A stretch of 64,000 nt of DNA from Pythium myriotylum (GCA_023091665.1 JALJCQ010000026.1:558001-622000); one strand, 5' to 3'; shown: positions 30,399-43,161, counted from the first letter of the stretch. Notes: generated by a model from the letters alone, not told the origin. Numbers and translations: made by a program.

Positions 30399-32172
30399 GG
30401 TGCGCTCGTCCGAGAGTGAGCGCCGTCGCCTGAGCCCACGTCGTGAGCGCGAGACGTTCCCGCGTCGTCACGTCGAACCACCCAACAAAGAAACTGGGCC
30501 GTTGAAGTCGAGCTCAGCAGAGTCTGCGCTGTCTGCAGTGCAGACAGCGAATGCCTGCGAAAACGCATATATGAGGCGCGATGGGGTTCCATATTTGCGA
30601 AGGCGACAGGGCCGGAACCCTTGAGAGTCGATGCACTGAATGATGCGAGCGCTTTTAGAAGCATCAGCCCAGCTGTCGCACCGGTCGACTTGTTGTATAG
30701 GTCCATGTACCTTTGGAAAAAAATACACGAAATGATTATCCGATGAAGTGACTAAGGATTTTGAACATAAACAACTTATAATAAATGATATAGGATATTT
30801 TATCCGGAACTGAAACGAAATTCTGGCGCGATAACTCACCAGTCGAGTCCACAATGGAACTTCAACTCTCAGCCATGGAGTTTCCCCACAACACTACCAC
30901 TGCAAGAACTCACGATCCCTTCCATCTGCCTGAGCCATGAGTACTGGATGCTCTGGAATTCCACACCATCACCCGAGATTCTGCACGTTGCGAGCAGAAC
31001 CCAGATTCTGCGTTTCCAGCGACATACAACACGACGCTCGCCTGCACGCGGAAGAAAAGGCTCCGATGGGTCGCATCGCCGTTTGTGACCCTGAAAGAGA
31101 TCAATTTTGCACCCACGGCCAACGCCCCTGACGGTGTACAAGAGCTAGCTTCGAACTGCCGCATCGTCGAGTTCTTCATCGTCACGCTCGTCGTCGGAAG
31201 CACGGCGAAGTGTTAATGCCCACGCCGAAGCAAAGGGAGAAAGAGAACATACTCATGTCATCAGCCCCGGGGCTCGAACGGTCGTGCGCACAATGGTCCT
31301 AGGGTATTGTGTGGAACAGAACGCAGTTGCGCGTGGTGATTCACTTCATTGTACTGCAGGTGGCCGGAGGAACGTGGCCACGACAAACTATTTTCAGAGG
31401 CATAACCTCAAGTGCACACCAGACCACTGCTCACAAGCTCAACCCGCCAAGACGTGCCATTATCCTTGAAGACAGCCTGATCACTACTATTTCTCCTCGC
31501 TCCATACTGGTTCTGTTTTCTCTCCCGACAACGTTTGAAGGTATTAAACGCTCATTTTGACGCGATGTGCACGTTGCCTAAAAGTACGAGCACAGTCCGA
31601 CGGGCCGACGGAGCTGATCTCCACGTGTAATATCGCCATCAAAGTCTTTACTGAACTGATCTGGCGAGAAAGGCTGGTCTTCGTCGAATTGCTTCTATCG
31701 ACTTGTCGAGGTTGATGTTTGGCGGGAAGTAATCAACGCATTACTTTTCGAGCAACCGTTCTCACTGTTCATTCGTGTATCCAGTGGATAAAGCCCGATG
31801 AGTTCCGATCGAGCTACATCTTGAGACAAAATCACATCACGATGGTCCCATTCCAAGGATAAACCCGACAAAGACCAACCTCAACGTTGTTCACTGTTCC
31901 AATCAGGGACCAAAACGCCCACCTACCACTCAAAACCCTACAAAAGGGCCATCCACACCATACAGAGCCAGGCTGAGCAGGGTGTGAAAGCACAAAAACA
32001 ACAGCACACAGACTGAGGAGCCATTTTCGGCTTCATGCTGTCCAACTTGGTTGTAGAACGGACACGGGCTGAGCTTGGTCGTTCTTTTTTGCCGTGCCGG
32101 ATCCAGAAAAGACTCCAAGATCGAGCGAAATTCGCGTGGTTTGAGACAAGACTACCCTCTACCGGGGATCTT
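30399..32172. other. Intergenic SF4-SF5 (1.8 kb)
   Basis: An AT-rich patch lies at about 30715-30830. A minus-strand frame of 97 codons (30910-31203, containing RQFEASSCTPSG) is coding-like but unrecognised. No repeat ends were seen. Confidence 0.35.
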
Positions 32173-33485
32173 CTATTCATCCAGAATGAATGACCCACTG
32201 GATGCTGATGACGTGGACGAGATTTGCTCCGTTCGCGGCATGAGAGCCCGTTCGTAGAGTTCCTCGCGCGCGACCGTCGCGGCTGGCACTTCCCTCGTCT
32301 CGAGCGTGCACACGAGACAGAAGTCGAAGGGCTTCAGTGTATAAGACGTCCGTGTGCTCTCCACCACGATCTCTTTGGCCACTGAACACTTGGAACACAC
32401 TCTCTGCGCATTCAAATCCACAGCCAAAAGTCAGTCAAAGTGATGTGGGAGCTATTGGCGCAGAGCAAACTTACCCGCCGACAGATTTGGCACGTCGAGC
32501 CTGAGGCCGAGAACAGGCCCGAGGTCTTCTTGTTGCACAGCGCGCAGTTATCGTCGTCCTCCACTTCCACGAGCTGCTCCGCGTTTGAATCCTTGCGTGC
32601 TCGGTCCCGTTGGGCGTCTCGCATGCGGTGGAACAGCTTGCGGCGGAAGGATACTTCGCACACGTTCGTGACTGTGAGCAGCGAGCGCGCGGCGTCCTGC
32701 ACGACGAACGCCTCGGGCGACGAGCTCTTAGGCTCGACGATGCTCGTGAAGAAGAGTTCGAGCCGCAACGGGTCAATCTGTCGATAGAGCGATGCGAATG
32801 AGAACGCGGCGCGCACAACCGAAAGGTCGGGGCGCTCGGGCGCGTCACGGTGTTCGATTGAGTGGTAGACAGCGATCCCGACCCGCTCGCCATTGCTGAG
32901 GCAGGTCTCACGGATTGAGGCGACCATGAGCACGTCGCGCTTGCTCATGAGACCCAGAGTGGGGTACGCTTTGAGGTACCAAAGCACGCCTAGAAACCGA
33001 AAGGGCTCGTCCTCGCTCGGGCCGTCGACGACCCCGAGCACGGCGTTCTCCTCCATGACCTCGTTCGCGTACGAGTTGCGCGCGCGCAGCGACCGCGTGT
33101 CGTGGATCGTGCAGCCGAAGAGCGCGTCGTCGAGCGTGCCGGGGATCGTGCCCGTGCCGAAGAGCAGCGGCATCTTCCAGTTGGCAGCCAGCGCGGCCTG
33201 AGGGCCGATCTCGAACGCGAACTCGTGCTGGTCGGGCGAGGGCGGGAGCGGCGCGTCGACCGCCTGCCGCTTGTAGGAGCTGCGCTCGCGGAAGAACTGC
33301 ACGTCTTCGTGGCTCTTGACGGACTTCCAGCGACGCTCGTCCACGGCGCCGGCGTCGCGGAAGCGGAAGGTCTCGTAGGCGCGCAGCAGCTCGCGCTCGA
33401 GGTCGACGCTGAGCGCGCGCAGCTCCCGCGCGTCGTCGGGCGAGAGCGCGATGCGTGGACGCATGTGGGCACGGACCTTCTTCAT
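32173..33485 (-). CDS. SF5: START-like/FYVE-like zinc-finger protein
   Basis: Exons 33485-32475 and 32403-32173; intron 71 nt (GTAAGT...CTGCAG); 413 aa. The ATG at 33485 is chosen over the longer in-frame start at 33599 because the resulting MKKVRAHMRP matches the N-termini of SF6 (MKKVRAPTRP) and SF9 (MKKVRAAMRP). Blocks: IGPQAALAANW, GTLDDALFG, EPFRFLG, SNGERVG, HSIEHRD. Finger cysteines from 314, 332, 340 and 366. The linker between the two domains carries an acidic insert (EVEDDDN). The exon 2 tail ends SGSFILDE. Confidence 0.9.
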
Positions 33486-35644
33486 GGTGAGAGCAAGAGC
33501 GAGAGTGGGTCGCAACGCAAGGAAGGCTCGCGAAGCGGGTCGTCGCGACGAGCCGACGAAGAGACAGCGACTCGTGGCGAGACGAGCCCCATGAGCCAAT
33601 CACGCGGCCAGAAGATGACCATCGTGACCTGCGCAACTGGATAGTGCATCAGCACCGTGCGCGCCGTCGACAGCCGCGTTAGGCGAGGGCGGACCTGCGG
33701 AACCTGATCTTCCGCGCTTCTGGTCGGGAGGTTGACCAGCGCGAGTCCCACGCAGCCGAGCGCGAACAGTACTCCTCTCTCTCCGTCAGCAAACAGCGAG
33801 AACACAGAGAAGAAGATGGATCCGCTCGCAGACAAGCCGCCGATCTCTTCCTCGCGGCTTTCTTCATACACTCGCGAGGTGGCCACGGAAGAAAACACGA
33901 GCAGCATGAACGAGGGCATCACCAAGCGAGCGCGAGGGGCTCCGTTCCCAGACGATGGACCGAGGGAATCGCGGTGGTGCCAAGACAGACGTTTGGGCTG
34001 AAGGACATGAGCGACCATCGTGAGGTGCTGCGCGTCCGGGAGGAAGAGTTTTCGCCTCCGAGTAATCGTCCTGCAGATCTCTGGCGACATGGATGACACT
34101 GTCGAGCCGAAAGCGGCGACTTCGACGAGGTTCTCGGTGTCGTGGATCGTCGGTGACGGCGATGTACACTTCGGTGAGGAGAAGGACGGGGCGGAAAGTG
34201 CGCGCGGCGTCGAGAGATCGCGAGGCGAGTGGAGACCAAGCGGAGACGAGTGGAGATGACTGGCATTTCGTGGACGGTCTCCGCGGCCAAACCGGGTTCA
34301 TGTGGAAGGGCGCTTCTGGCATTCCTCGGGAATGTGCAAAGCGATTGGGTCCAGTGGCACCAAGACTAACGGAAGCACCGCATGGTGGTTGTGCACAGCA
34401 ACCCCACAGCAGCAAACTCCTGTGTGCCGCAATCGCTTAGACGATCCACGCTTCCGAGCGAACGATCACGGCACGGAGACATGTGCGAAGGGTGGAGAAG
34501 CCTGTCGATCGTCTCAGAGAGTCGTGCACCGAGTGCCCGTGGATAGTCGGAGGACCAATGTTACACCACACTACGGACTCCGCTTGCAGGCCGCCGAGTC
34601 GTCACCCGGTGCCTGATCTTGCTGAGGGATGAGCATCGATATGGAGGACCAGCCCAAGTCGAAATGAGGACAAATCGTCGAATCCAGTCGACTGGAAAAC
34701 CGCAACCGCCTTCACATCTCTTGGGCACACATAGTCCCATCGGAGAATCGGTGATGCTGTTAAATGGCATCGAAGTTGACTGTTCTGCTTTGTTGACAGC
34801 AGAAGCGACAGCTTTTCATTCCCTGACAGAGAAGACGCTAAGGCCGCACTCTCCAATCCGGTGTCCGTGTTGCTGCATTGGTGTTAACATCGCCCGGTCT
34901 GGAAGAGAACGCGCTCAGAAATTGCTTCGTGATCCCGCGGGTGAGAATCGCCAGCCTGTGCCTGTGTGTCGATGCTCGTGGAGTTGATGTGACGGACGAC
35001 AGACTCTTAGCCACTGGAGACGTCGATGATTCCAGAGTCACTGCTGTCGGGAACGCTACTTGATGAATGGCGACGAACCAAAGTACTTTAGAGAGTTTGC
35101 TTGCCCAACCAGTTATGGTGGAAGGGGCCACGATGTTGGAAGTCTGTGGGGCGCCTGACTACAGTGTATTGCTGATGGGGCACGAATACGATAGGGTTTG
35201 AGCGAGGTCTAGTCCAAGGAAAGTCGAGCCGCTTCAGCAAAGACGGATCGGGACAAAACAAATGTTTACGGCGTCGAGCACGTTCTCCAATACTCCCAGC
35301 TTAAAAAAAACTCACATTGAGCCGGGATCGTTTCAGCCAGCATACTTGATGAGTGCCATCGCTTAACTGTGCGTTGGTGCGATTTCTGACATGTCCACTT
35401 GAACTAGACCAAGCGACACACACTCCAAAGAACGCGTACGATCAAACCGACTCTCAGTGCCGATATGAGCATGAGGCGTGTAGAACATCACAGATGCGAA
35501 GCAGACAAATCGTTGCTGATGATACTTTAACGGGCACGATGTGTCGACCGAGATATGTGGACTCACAATCCCGTCGCTGACTTCGCCATAAACCTTGAAG
35601 CGTCTTCGCATACCAGCTGATCAATCGTAGCACAGTATTGCATG
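33486..35644. other. Intergenic SF5-SF6 (2.2 kb)
   Basis: A minus-strand open frame of 205 codons (33482-34099) has two hydrophobic stretches (about PSFMLLVFSSVA and IFFSVFSLF...LGCVGLALV), but it runs over the SF5 start and shows no family motif. Treated as unproven. Nothing else was recognised. Confidence 0.3.
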
Positions 35645-36922
35645 CTATCCTGAGTGAAGCGAGCCAGTGGACACTGCGGACGAAGTTGAGTTGCTACGTC
35701 GTGCAAGCGACCACTCATGTATCTGCTTTCGAGCAATCGTAGCTGCGGGGATACGTTTCGTCTCGATCGTGCAGGCGAGGCAAAAGTCAAAGGGCTTGAC
35801 TGTGTACGAGGTGCGCGTGGAGTCGACAACGATCTCTTTGGTCACGGAGCATTTAGTGCACACTCTCTGCAAGGAACAATCGTAAGAGCTCATCATTTTC
35901 TCCAAGCAAATCTGTTGCCGCAAACTCACCCTCCGGCAGATCTGGCAAGTGACACTTGAGTTTTGAAACAGTCTTGAGGTTTTCTTGTCACACATCGCGC
36001 ATAGATTGGTGTCTTCTTCCTCGACGTGGGAGTCAAGGCGCCCACGAGTCTTCTTCGCTTCGAGAGTGCGGAAGAGAAGCTTTCGACGCAACGCGCACTC
36101 ACACAAGTTTGTTACGTTCAGCATTGACTGCGCGACGTCGCTGACAACAAAAATCTCAGGCGTTGATCCCTTGAATTCGACAAAGCTTGTGAAGTACACT
36201 TCGAGAAGATTGACGTCGATTTGGCGGCAGAGCATACTGAAAGAGAGCTGGGCTCGGACTATAGAAAGATCGCGCCGCTCAGGCGCGTCCCTGTGATCGA
36301 TCGAATGAAATAGCAGCATCGACACCACTTCACCGTTACTCAACCTGGTCGCGTGGGATGAGAGCACCATAATGGCATCGCGGTTTGCGATAATTCCAGG
36401 AACAGGGTACGAACGATAGTACCAGACGACCCCGAGGAATCGGAACGGATCTTCTTGCGTCGGTGGGTCCACGACGCCTAGCACGGCCGTTTCCGCCATC
36501 GTTTCATTGATGTAAAAGTTGCGTGCACGCAGCGATGCAGTGTCGTGGAAGACTGAGCCGTACAGCAGATCCTCGAGCGACCCGGGGATCGTGCCAGTGC
36601 CGAAGAGAAGCGGCATCTTCCAGTTGGCAGCCATTGCGGCCTGCGGGCCGATATCGAGCTCACCGGCAAACGTCGAGAAAGTCTGACGAGACGTTGCCAC
36701 CTGTCGCTTGTATGATTTCCGCTCGCGGAAGAAGTGGACTTGCTCATGGGTTTTGACTGGCTTCCAGCGACGCTCATTGGGGCGTCGGTCTTCATGGAAA
36801 ACGAAGGACTCGTAGGAGCGAATAAACTCCCGCTCGAGGTCAACGACTAGTGCGCGCAGTTCTCTTGTGTCGTCAAGCGAGAGCGAGAGCGAGGGCCGCG
36901 TCGGCGCGCGAACCTTCTTCAT
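35645..36922 (-). CDS. SF6: START-like/FYVE-like zinc-finger protein; intron readable in frame
   Basis: Exons 36922-35930 and 35866-35645; intron 63 nt (GTGAGT...TTGCAG); 404 aa spliced. Start MKKVRAPTRP at 36922 rather than the upstream in-frame ATG at 36973. START blocks: IGPQAAMAANW, GSLEDLLYG, DPFRFLG, SNGEVVS (the usual ERVG is changed), HSIDHRD. Finger cysteines start at 308, 326, 334 and 360; the third pair is CTKC. The intron is a multiple of three without an in-frame stop, so an unspliced message would encode a 425-aa protein with 21 residues inserted between finger pairs 2 and 3. Confidence 0.88.
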   Translation of the reverse strand: MKKVRAPTRPSLSLSLDDTRELRALVVDLEREFIRSYESFVFHEDRRPNERRWKPVKTHEQVHFFRERKSYKRQVATSRQTFSTFAGELDIGPQAAMAANWKMPLLFGTGTIPGSLEDLLYGSVFHDTASLRARNFYINETMAETAVLGVVDPPTQEDPFRFLGVVWYYRSYPVPGIIANRDAIMVLSSHATRLSNGEVVSMLLFHSIDHRDAPERRDLSIVRAQLSFSMLCRQIDVNLLEVYFTSFVEFKGSTPEIFVVSDVAQSMLNVTNLCECALRRKLLFRTLEAKKTRGRLDSHVEEEDTNLCAMCDKKTSRLFQNSSVTCQICRRVSLRQQICLEKMMSSYDCSLQRVCTKCSVTKEIVVDSTRTSYTVKPFDFCLACTIETKRIPAATIARKQIHEWSLARRSNSTSSAVSTGSLHSG

Positions 36923-37585
36923 GGCGACTGATGAACTGGACTCGAGTTGTGGATGACAAAGTGAGCCCTTCAAAGAGGGAGTGAGTCTACATTGTACGTA
37001 ATGAACCAGTCACGGTGTGATTGGTCATTCTGAACCGCAAGAGCATTGGCAAAGTCAATAATGGAGTCCATGCTTGTAATCGAATCGACTTTGCACAAAC
37101 TAGACCCATCAGTGTTGTCGCGTTGTGAAACGTGGATGTGCACTTCAGTTCTTTGTAGGGGCGGCAATTGCTCACGGTACGGAGGGAGAGTTTACGTTCC
37201 GACAAAAGCTCCATTCGCGTTGGCTCGGTGGGCAATCACCACGTGCTTGCACAGCTTGCATCATCCGAACGGACTTGTCTCGTAACTTCGAGCTTCAGAA
37301 CGGCATTTTAGAGGTACAGTAAAGTGTAGCAGGTGGATGTATCCGAAATGCAAGGAACACCCCAATCTCCTGATCTGATAGGACCGTATGGTGTTTCGGT
37401 CAGTGGAGCTACGTCCACGTCTTACGGAGCGATTACGCTCCGAGTCCTGCTGACTAGGAGGTTGGAGCGACATTAATGACCGATAGCCTTCATGATAGTC
37501 ACCCACAAGGGAAGAGACGAATCGCAAACCCGTCCTTGGACATGGATGGCTGGGCTTGGGATAAGAAAGAGCCCAACGGACTCTC
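36923..37585. other. Intergenic SF6-SF7
   Basis: 663 bp. Nothing recognised. Confidence 0.5.
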
Positions 37586-38851
37586 TCAGTCGGCCGAGCC
37601 AGTGGACGCAGATGAACACGACAAAAAGAGCTCACCACTCCAGCGACCGAGAAGCTCCTCGCGCGCAACTGCTGCCGCTGGGAGGTCCTTCGTTTCTAGA
37701 GCACATGCGAGGCAGAAGTCGATTGGTTTCAGTGTCCGCGAGCCTTCGATCACAAGCTCTTTCGTCATAGAACACTTGTTACATATTCGCTATAGAAAAC
37801 AAGGTGAGCATGTTGGAGCAAGCAAGCGTGGGCAACAAAAAGAACTCACCTGAAGACAGATCTGACAGTTGGAGCTGGATGAGGAGAAAAGTTTTGAGGC
37901 CCTTTTGTCGCACAGTGCGCATTTGTCCTCGGGATCTTGATCCGTCAGAGAATTCTTAGAGGTTGGTCTTTGTTGGCTCTCGCGCACGCGGTGGACCAGC
38001 TTTCGGCGAAATGCCGCCTCACTCAGATCTGTTTGGTGCAGAGCCACACGCGTGACCTCATTGATTGTGAATGCTTCAGTCATCGAGCCCTTGAACTCTG
38101 CAACGCTTGTGACGTAGACGTCCAACCGAGACGACTCCATTTGGCGAAAGAGCGCGACATGGGACACATCAGCACGAACGATCGCGAGGTTCGGGCGTTC
38201 GGGTGCGTCCGGGTGCTGGATCGAGTGGAGCATCATCACAGCCACCCGTTCACCGTTACTGAGACGCGACTCATGAATTGCTGCGAGCATCAAAGCGTCG
38301 CGGCTCATAATGATGCTCGAGGGCCCAAAGATACGCTGATGCCATATGACGCCAAGAAATCGGAAAGGATCGTCCTGCGTCGGGGCATCCACGACAGCCA
38401 GCACGGCCGTCCCGTCGAACTCCTCGTTGGTGTATAGGTTACGAGCACAGAGTGATCTCGTATCGTGGAAGGATCCACCGAAGAGCACGTCGTCAAGCGT
38501 GCCGTTGGTCGTGCCCGAAGCGAAGAGCTGAGGCATCTTATTGTTAGCGGCCATGGCGGCTTGCGGGCCAATCTCGAGCGTGTGGTCATCATCCCCTGAC
38601 TGCGAAGGTCTCCGTGGGAGGCTGCCAGATAGTCGTTTGTACGAGCGTCGCTCACGGTAACATATCACGTTCTCGAAGGTCTTGACAGGTCGCCACCGAG
38701 CTTCGTCCACACGTCGCTGGTCCAGGAAGAGAAAGTCTTCGTACGAATGCAACAACTCTCGCTCAAGGTCGGCGCTGAGCGAACGGAGATCTCGGACATC
38801 GTCCGGCGAGAGCGAGATCGCCGGCGGCTTGGGCACTCGGTCCGTCTTCAT
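37586..38851 (-). CDS. SF7: START-like/FYVE-like zinc-finger protein
   Basis: Exons 38851-37850 and 37789-37586; intron 60 nt (GTGAGT...CTATAG); 401 aa, start MKTDRVPKPP. START blocks: IGPQAAMAANN, GTLDDVLFG, DPFRFLG, SNGERVA, HSIQHPD. The finger pairs begin at 311 (CALC), 329 (CQIC), 337 (CNKC) and 360 (CLAC). The gap between pairs 3 and 4 is 19 residues, three shorter than in the other members, so the loop that normally reads STRTSYT.KPF is trimmed. Exon 1 ends CLQ where others have CRR/CRK. Confidence 0.87.
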
Positions 38852-39537
38852 CGCGATAAGATCCTGGAATGGAGTGCCCCCACGTGGAGGCAGTTTGGGG
38901 AGTGGCTCTGGCTGCGCGACACGTCCAGGTGGCGCCCAATCACACGATCACGACGCCAAGAGAAACTCAATGTGGGCAGCCTTCAAAACCTGTCAGACCA
39001 GATTCCACGATGTTGACTGAGTGCAGTTTACCACGCAGCGATGAAAATTGGTGCCTCTACAATCGGATATCGGAGCCTCTTTCTTGGACACGCCAAACCA
39101 GATCCGGTCAAACCTTCCGTTCAACATTAAAACACTCTACACCAAAGTGGGCGGACAAAGCAACCCCTCAACGCCCGTATGGTGGGTGCAAAGGGAAGAA
39201 ACGGGACTCGGCTTGAGTCGTCCGTTGCAGGATTGTGCGAAAGACAGAAGGCACCACGAGATCTTCATCCACGGAATCAGGACGACCTCTGCTTCGAAAC
39301 GACGTGTGCATTCATGTTGTACAGAAACCTAGTGTACTGCTACCGAGTGGGAGACATTGCTCGGCCATTTATCCACATCTCGTCGTGGATGGGGCATGCC
39401 ACTGAGAAAGCAGATGAGAAATTCCGCGGGGGTAGACATGGAGAGCGAGCACTTCCTCTGGGGTCGCCCGACTACCTTCCTGGACTCAATGCATGATGGA
39501 GGGATCTATCCAGTGGATCCCTGAGCAGGTGCGCTGG
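38852..39537. other. Intergenic SF7-SF8
   Basis: 686 bp. Plus-strand frames at 39048-39332 and 39179-39496 are coding-like but unrecognised (see rejected items). Confidence 0.35.
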
Positions 39538-40828
39538 TCATTCCTCCGAGCTGGTGGAAGAGAAGGAAAACGATGACGTGTACGGTCTGTACGGCACCTG
39601 TGGTCGCGCAAAGAGTTCCTTGCGTACGACCTCCAGTGCTGGACTCCTTCTGGTCTCGAGCGTGCACACGAGGCAGAAGTTGACCGGCCGGGTCTTGCGA
39701 GTTGTTCGAGAGCTCTCTACCACGATATCCTTCGTCAGATAGCATTTGGAGCAGACTCGCTGCATTACGGAAAGAAAAGCGTCGGCGTGAGTCAACTGTA
39801 GCTTCGTTCCAGCAACGAATGTAATACATGCTCACCTTTGTGCAGATTTGGCAAGAAACAGCAGCAGACTTGAAGAGACCGGAAGTTTTCCGGTCGCACA
39901 GCGCGCAGCAGGCATCGTCAAATACCGATGTTTGACTTTTTGATTGCCACTGGGTCTCTCGAATGCGCTGGACGAGCTTGCGGCGGAGACCGACTTCACA
40001 AGCCGAAGTGACAGTCAGCAGAACGCGCGCGACGTCCTGCACGACGAGCGATTCAAGTGTTGATCCTTTTAGGTCGACGAAACTCGTGAAGTAAAGCTCC
40101 ACGTGCTTGTCGTCGGCCTGGCGAGCGAGCATGGCATGAGAGAAATCGATCCTCCGCACGGAGAGGTCACGTCGTTCGGGTGCGTCGTGGTGCTCGATTG
40201 AGTGGTACATCACAACTGCGACTCGTTCTCCGTTGCATAGTTGCGTGTTGTGGATCGACCCGACCAGCAACGAGTCGCGACTGTGGGTGAAGCCGTACGA
40301 CGGGAACACACGGTGGAACCACACGACTCCGAGGAACCGAAATGGATCATCTTGCGTCGGACCATCGACGACTGCTATCACGGCAGCGTCATCCGCACCA
40401 TCGCCCTTGTAAAGGCTGCGCGCGCGCAGAGTCTCCGTGTCGTGGAACGAAAGCCCGTAGAGCACGTCGTCAAGCGAGCCTTCGATCTTGCCAGTGCCGA
40501 GCAGCAATGGCATGGTCAAGTTGGCGGCCATCGCGGCCTGCGGGCCGATCTCGAGGATGTGGCGGTCGTCAGGCAGCGAGATCCGTGGCGGGCTGCCCGA
40601 CCCTGAACTCCGCTTGGATGAGCTGCATTCGCGGTAGCATCGGACCCCTTCAACAGTTCGCACGAGTTTCCACCGGTCTTCGTCCACGCGACGCTGGTCG
40701 CAGACGACGAACGTCTCGTAGGAGCGAAGCAGTTCGCGCTCGAGGTCGACGCTGAGAGAGCGCAGTTCGCGGGCGTCGTCGGCCGTGAGCGAGATCTCGG
40801 GCCGCAGGCGCCCGCCCGCGGACTTCAT
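39538..40828 (-). CDS. SF8: START-like/FYVE-like zinc-finger protein
   Basis: Exons 40828-39836 and 39759-39538; intron 76 nt (GTGAGC...ATGCAG); 404 aa. Start MKSAGGRLRPEISL at 40828, not the longer upstream frame. START blocks: IGPQAAMAANL, GSLDDVLYG, DPFRFLG, CNGERVA (Ser changed to Cys), HSIEHHD. The finger opens with CCALC; pairs start at 308, 326, 334 and 360, with RPVNFCLVC at the last pair instead of KPFDFC. The tail is rich in Ser and Phe and ends SSTSSEE. Confidence 0.88.
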
Positions 40829-41861
40829 AAGTCGCGGTGGAAGGACGACTCGCGGCTCGGGAAGGATTCGGCAAGTGCCATGGCCGAGCGCCGCGCCCGT
40901 CGCTCGTGTGACTAAGCTCGACGAGTCTGGGCCCTGCCACACCGAATGTAAACCAGCTTTTGTGAGACAGAATGCTAAAGACCAGGATCACACGAGCTCC
41001 TGTAAAAGTCAATACTTCAAGATGAGTCTCGCATACGCTTTGACGGAGGCACTTCGCCTTTGTCTTCGTCTATTAGACGAGGGGAATCCTGAACTATTAG
41101 GTACTCAACCCAATCACTGCGCGACTTGAGCGAGCGATGGGTACGGGGCGAGAAGCGATGGACAGCCGCAGCCAAGGAGCAATCACAGCATCTTGAAGAA
41201 CTTTGAAGGATACACAAGTCAGCAGCTCCCGTGGCTCTTGGCGAACTGTAAGACGGATGGCAGACGGGCCGCAGATTCCCAGATCGAGATGGTTGATGCC
41301 AATAGACTGGGACAGCCACGAAGACCGAAGGGAGAGTCCAGAAGATGCAAAGGCCAAGGATCATGGATGACTGCACATCGACGAGAAGAGTGCACAGAAA
41401 GAGGAGCAGCCATCATCATTCTGCCCCAGTAAGAAAAATTTAGGTAGACTCGTAAGTTGTCGCACCTGGATCCCCGTGGTCTATGTCCGAGATCCACCTC
41501 TTCCTTGCCTGGTATCCTGGCTGTGTTCTCCGCCCATCAGAATATTCCAACGCAGCGCATGTGTCGACGGCTGGATTTTAGACGTCGACGAGTAGAAGCC
41601 CAATCAGAAGAATCCGTCGCAATGCCACAACGGGCTTGCCGTCCGTGCGTCCGAACAGAACGAGGGTGAATGGCTTGACGTTGTTCCTGCGAGCTGAGTT
41701 GTTGCGGCGTTTATTCCTGGAGAATGATTCCGCCGTCATTATGGATGCAACTGTTCTGCGTCCACAACGCTTCTGACTGCGTGTCACACACACTTCGTGG
41801 ACATCACACTTTCAAAATGACAAGATTATCGAACGATCAGAAGTGGAGAACGTTAAAAAGG
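40829..41861. other. Intergenic SF8-SF9 (1.0 kb)
   Basis: No gene or repeat recognised. Several short frames of up to about 120 codons on both strands look like chance. Confidence 0.45.
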
Positions 41862-43161
41862 TCACTCCAAAGGCCCGGTGGAGGTGGAGGAGACGGACGA
41901 TGCATGTTGGCTGCGTGGAAGGAGTGTGCGCTCGTAGAGCTCTTCTCGTGCGAGGGTCACAGCCGGGACGTCTCTGGTCTCGAGCGTGCACACGAGACAG
42001 AAGTCGAAGGGCTTGGACGTATACGACGAGCGCGTGCTTTCTACCAAGAGATCTTTGGTGATGGAGCACTTGGAGCATACTCGCTGCGAGAAAAAACCAA
42101 AATCAGATTGCGTTCTGAGAAATTCTTGAAGCAAAGATACTCACCCTCCGGCAGATCTGGCAGGTCGACCCCGACAACGCAAACAGCCCGGAAGTCTTCT
42201 TATCGCACAACGCGCAGTTTGAATCATCCTCGTGGATTCTCGAGCCTTGTCGTTTGCGAAGGTGCTGGGCCTCGAGCATGCGACGAAAGAGCTTCCTCCG
42301 AAAGGCGGCTTCGCAGATCGTTGTCGTCGTGAGCATGGACCTGATTGAGTCGGGGAGCACGAAGGAAAAAGGGGTGGACCCTTTGGGGTCCACGAACATT
42401 GTCACGAACAAGTCGAGTCGCAACGGGTCGATCTGACGGTAAAGGATAGCGAGCGAGAAGTCTGCCCTTAAGATCGAGAGGTCTCGACGAATCGGTGCGT
42501 CGCGGTGCTCAATTGAGTGATGCAGCGCCACGCTGACCCGCTCCCCGTTGCTCAGCTCCGTCTCGTGGATCGCTGCGACCATCAACACGTCCCGGTTCAA
42601 GATCAGGCCCGGGACTGGATAGGTCTTGTAGTACCAGATCACGCCTAGAAACCGGAAGGGTTCTCCATGGGTCGGGCCGTCGACGACGCCAAGCACAGCC
42701 GTCTCCTCCATGACCTCGTTGATGTACATGTTTCGTGCACGCAGTGACCGCGTGTCGTGGAACGAGCCGCCGTAGAGCGCGTCGTCAACTGTGCCTGCGA
42801 TCGTGCCCGTGCCCAGCAGCAGCGGCACCTTACAGTTAGCAGCCAAGGCGGCCTGTGGGCCGATCTCGATCGAGTCCTCGCTGTCACGTGGCGACACGGA
42901 CGGTGGTAGCGGCGAGCGTGTGAGCAGGCTGCCTGCGGTCTGTCGCTTGTAGGACTTGCGCTCGCGGAAGCACTGAAAGTTCTCCTGGGTCTTGACGGGC
43001 TTCCATTGGCTTTCGTCGACGCACCGCCGGTCGCGGAAGAGAAAGGTCTCGTAAGAACGGAGCAGTTCGCGCTCGAGGTCGGCGCTGAGCGTCCGCAGCT
43101 CGCGCGCGTCGTCGGGCGAGAGCGAGATGGAGGGCCGCATGGCCGCGCGTACCTTCTTCAT
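41862..43161 (-). CDS. SF9: START-like/FYVE-like zinc-finger protein
   Basis: Exons 43161-42145 and 42083-41862; intron 61 nt (GTGAGT...TCGCAG); 412 aa. Start MKKVRAAMRP at 43161. An 8-10 residue Ser/Pro-rich insert (LTRSPLPPSVSP) precedes IGPQAALAAN. Other blocks: GTVDDALYG, EPFRFLG, SNGERVS, HSIEHRD, KGSTPFSFV. Finger pairs start at 316, 334, 342 and 368. The exon 2 tail ends SSTSTGPLE. N-terminus, linker and finger group it with SF5 and SF6. Confidence 0.9.

Noticed and set aside
33482..34099. 205-codon minus-strand frame with hydrophobic stretches upstream of SF5
   Set aside because: Its end overlaps the SF5 start in another frame and no homologous motif is visible; kept only as a note.
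36923..36973. Upstream in-frame ATG for SF6 (and similar extensions for SF5, SF8 and SF9)
   Set aside because: The internal MKKVRA / MKSAGG starts are shared among paralogues, while the extensions are unrelated to each other.
39048..39496. Plus-strand frames with HEIFIHGIRTT, resembling an HxxR box of a tyrosine recombinase
   Set aside because: Frames are short and shifted, no second Arg or nucleophile Tyr is in a plausible place, and no similarity to the Crypton-like gene at 11-17.7 kb was seen.
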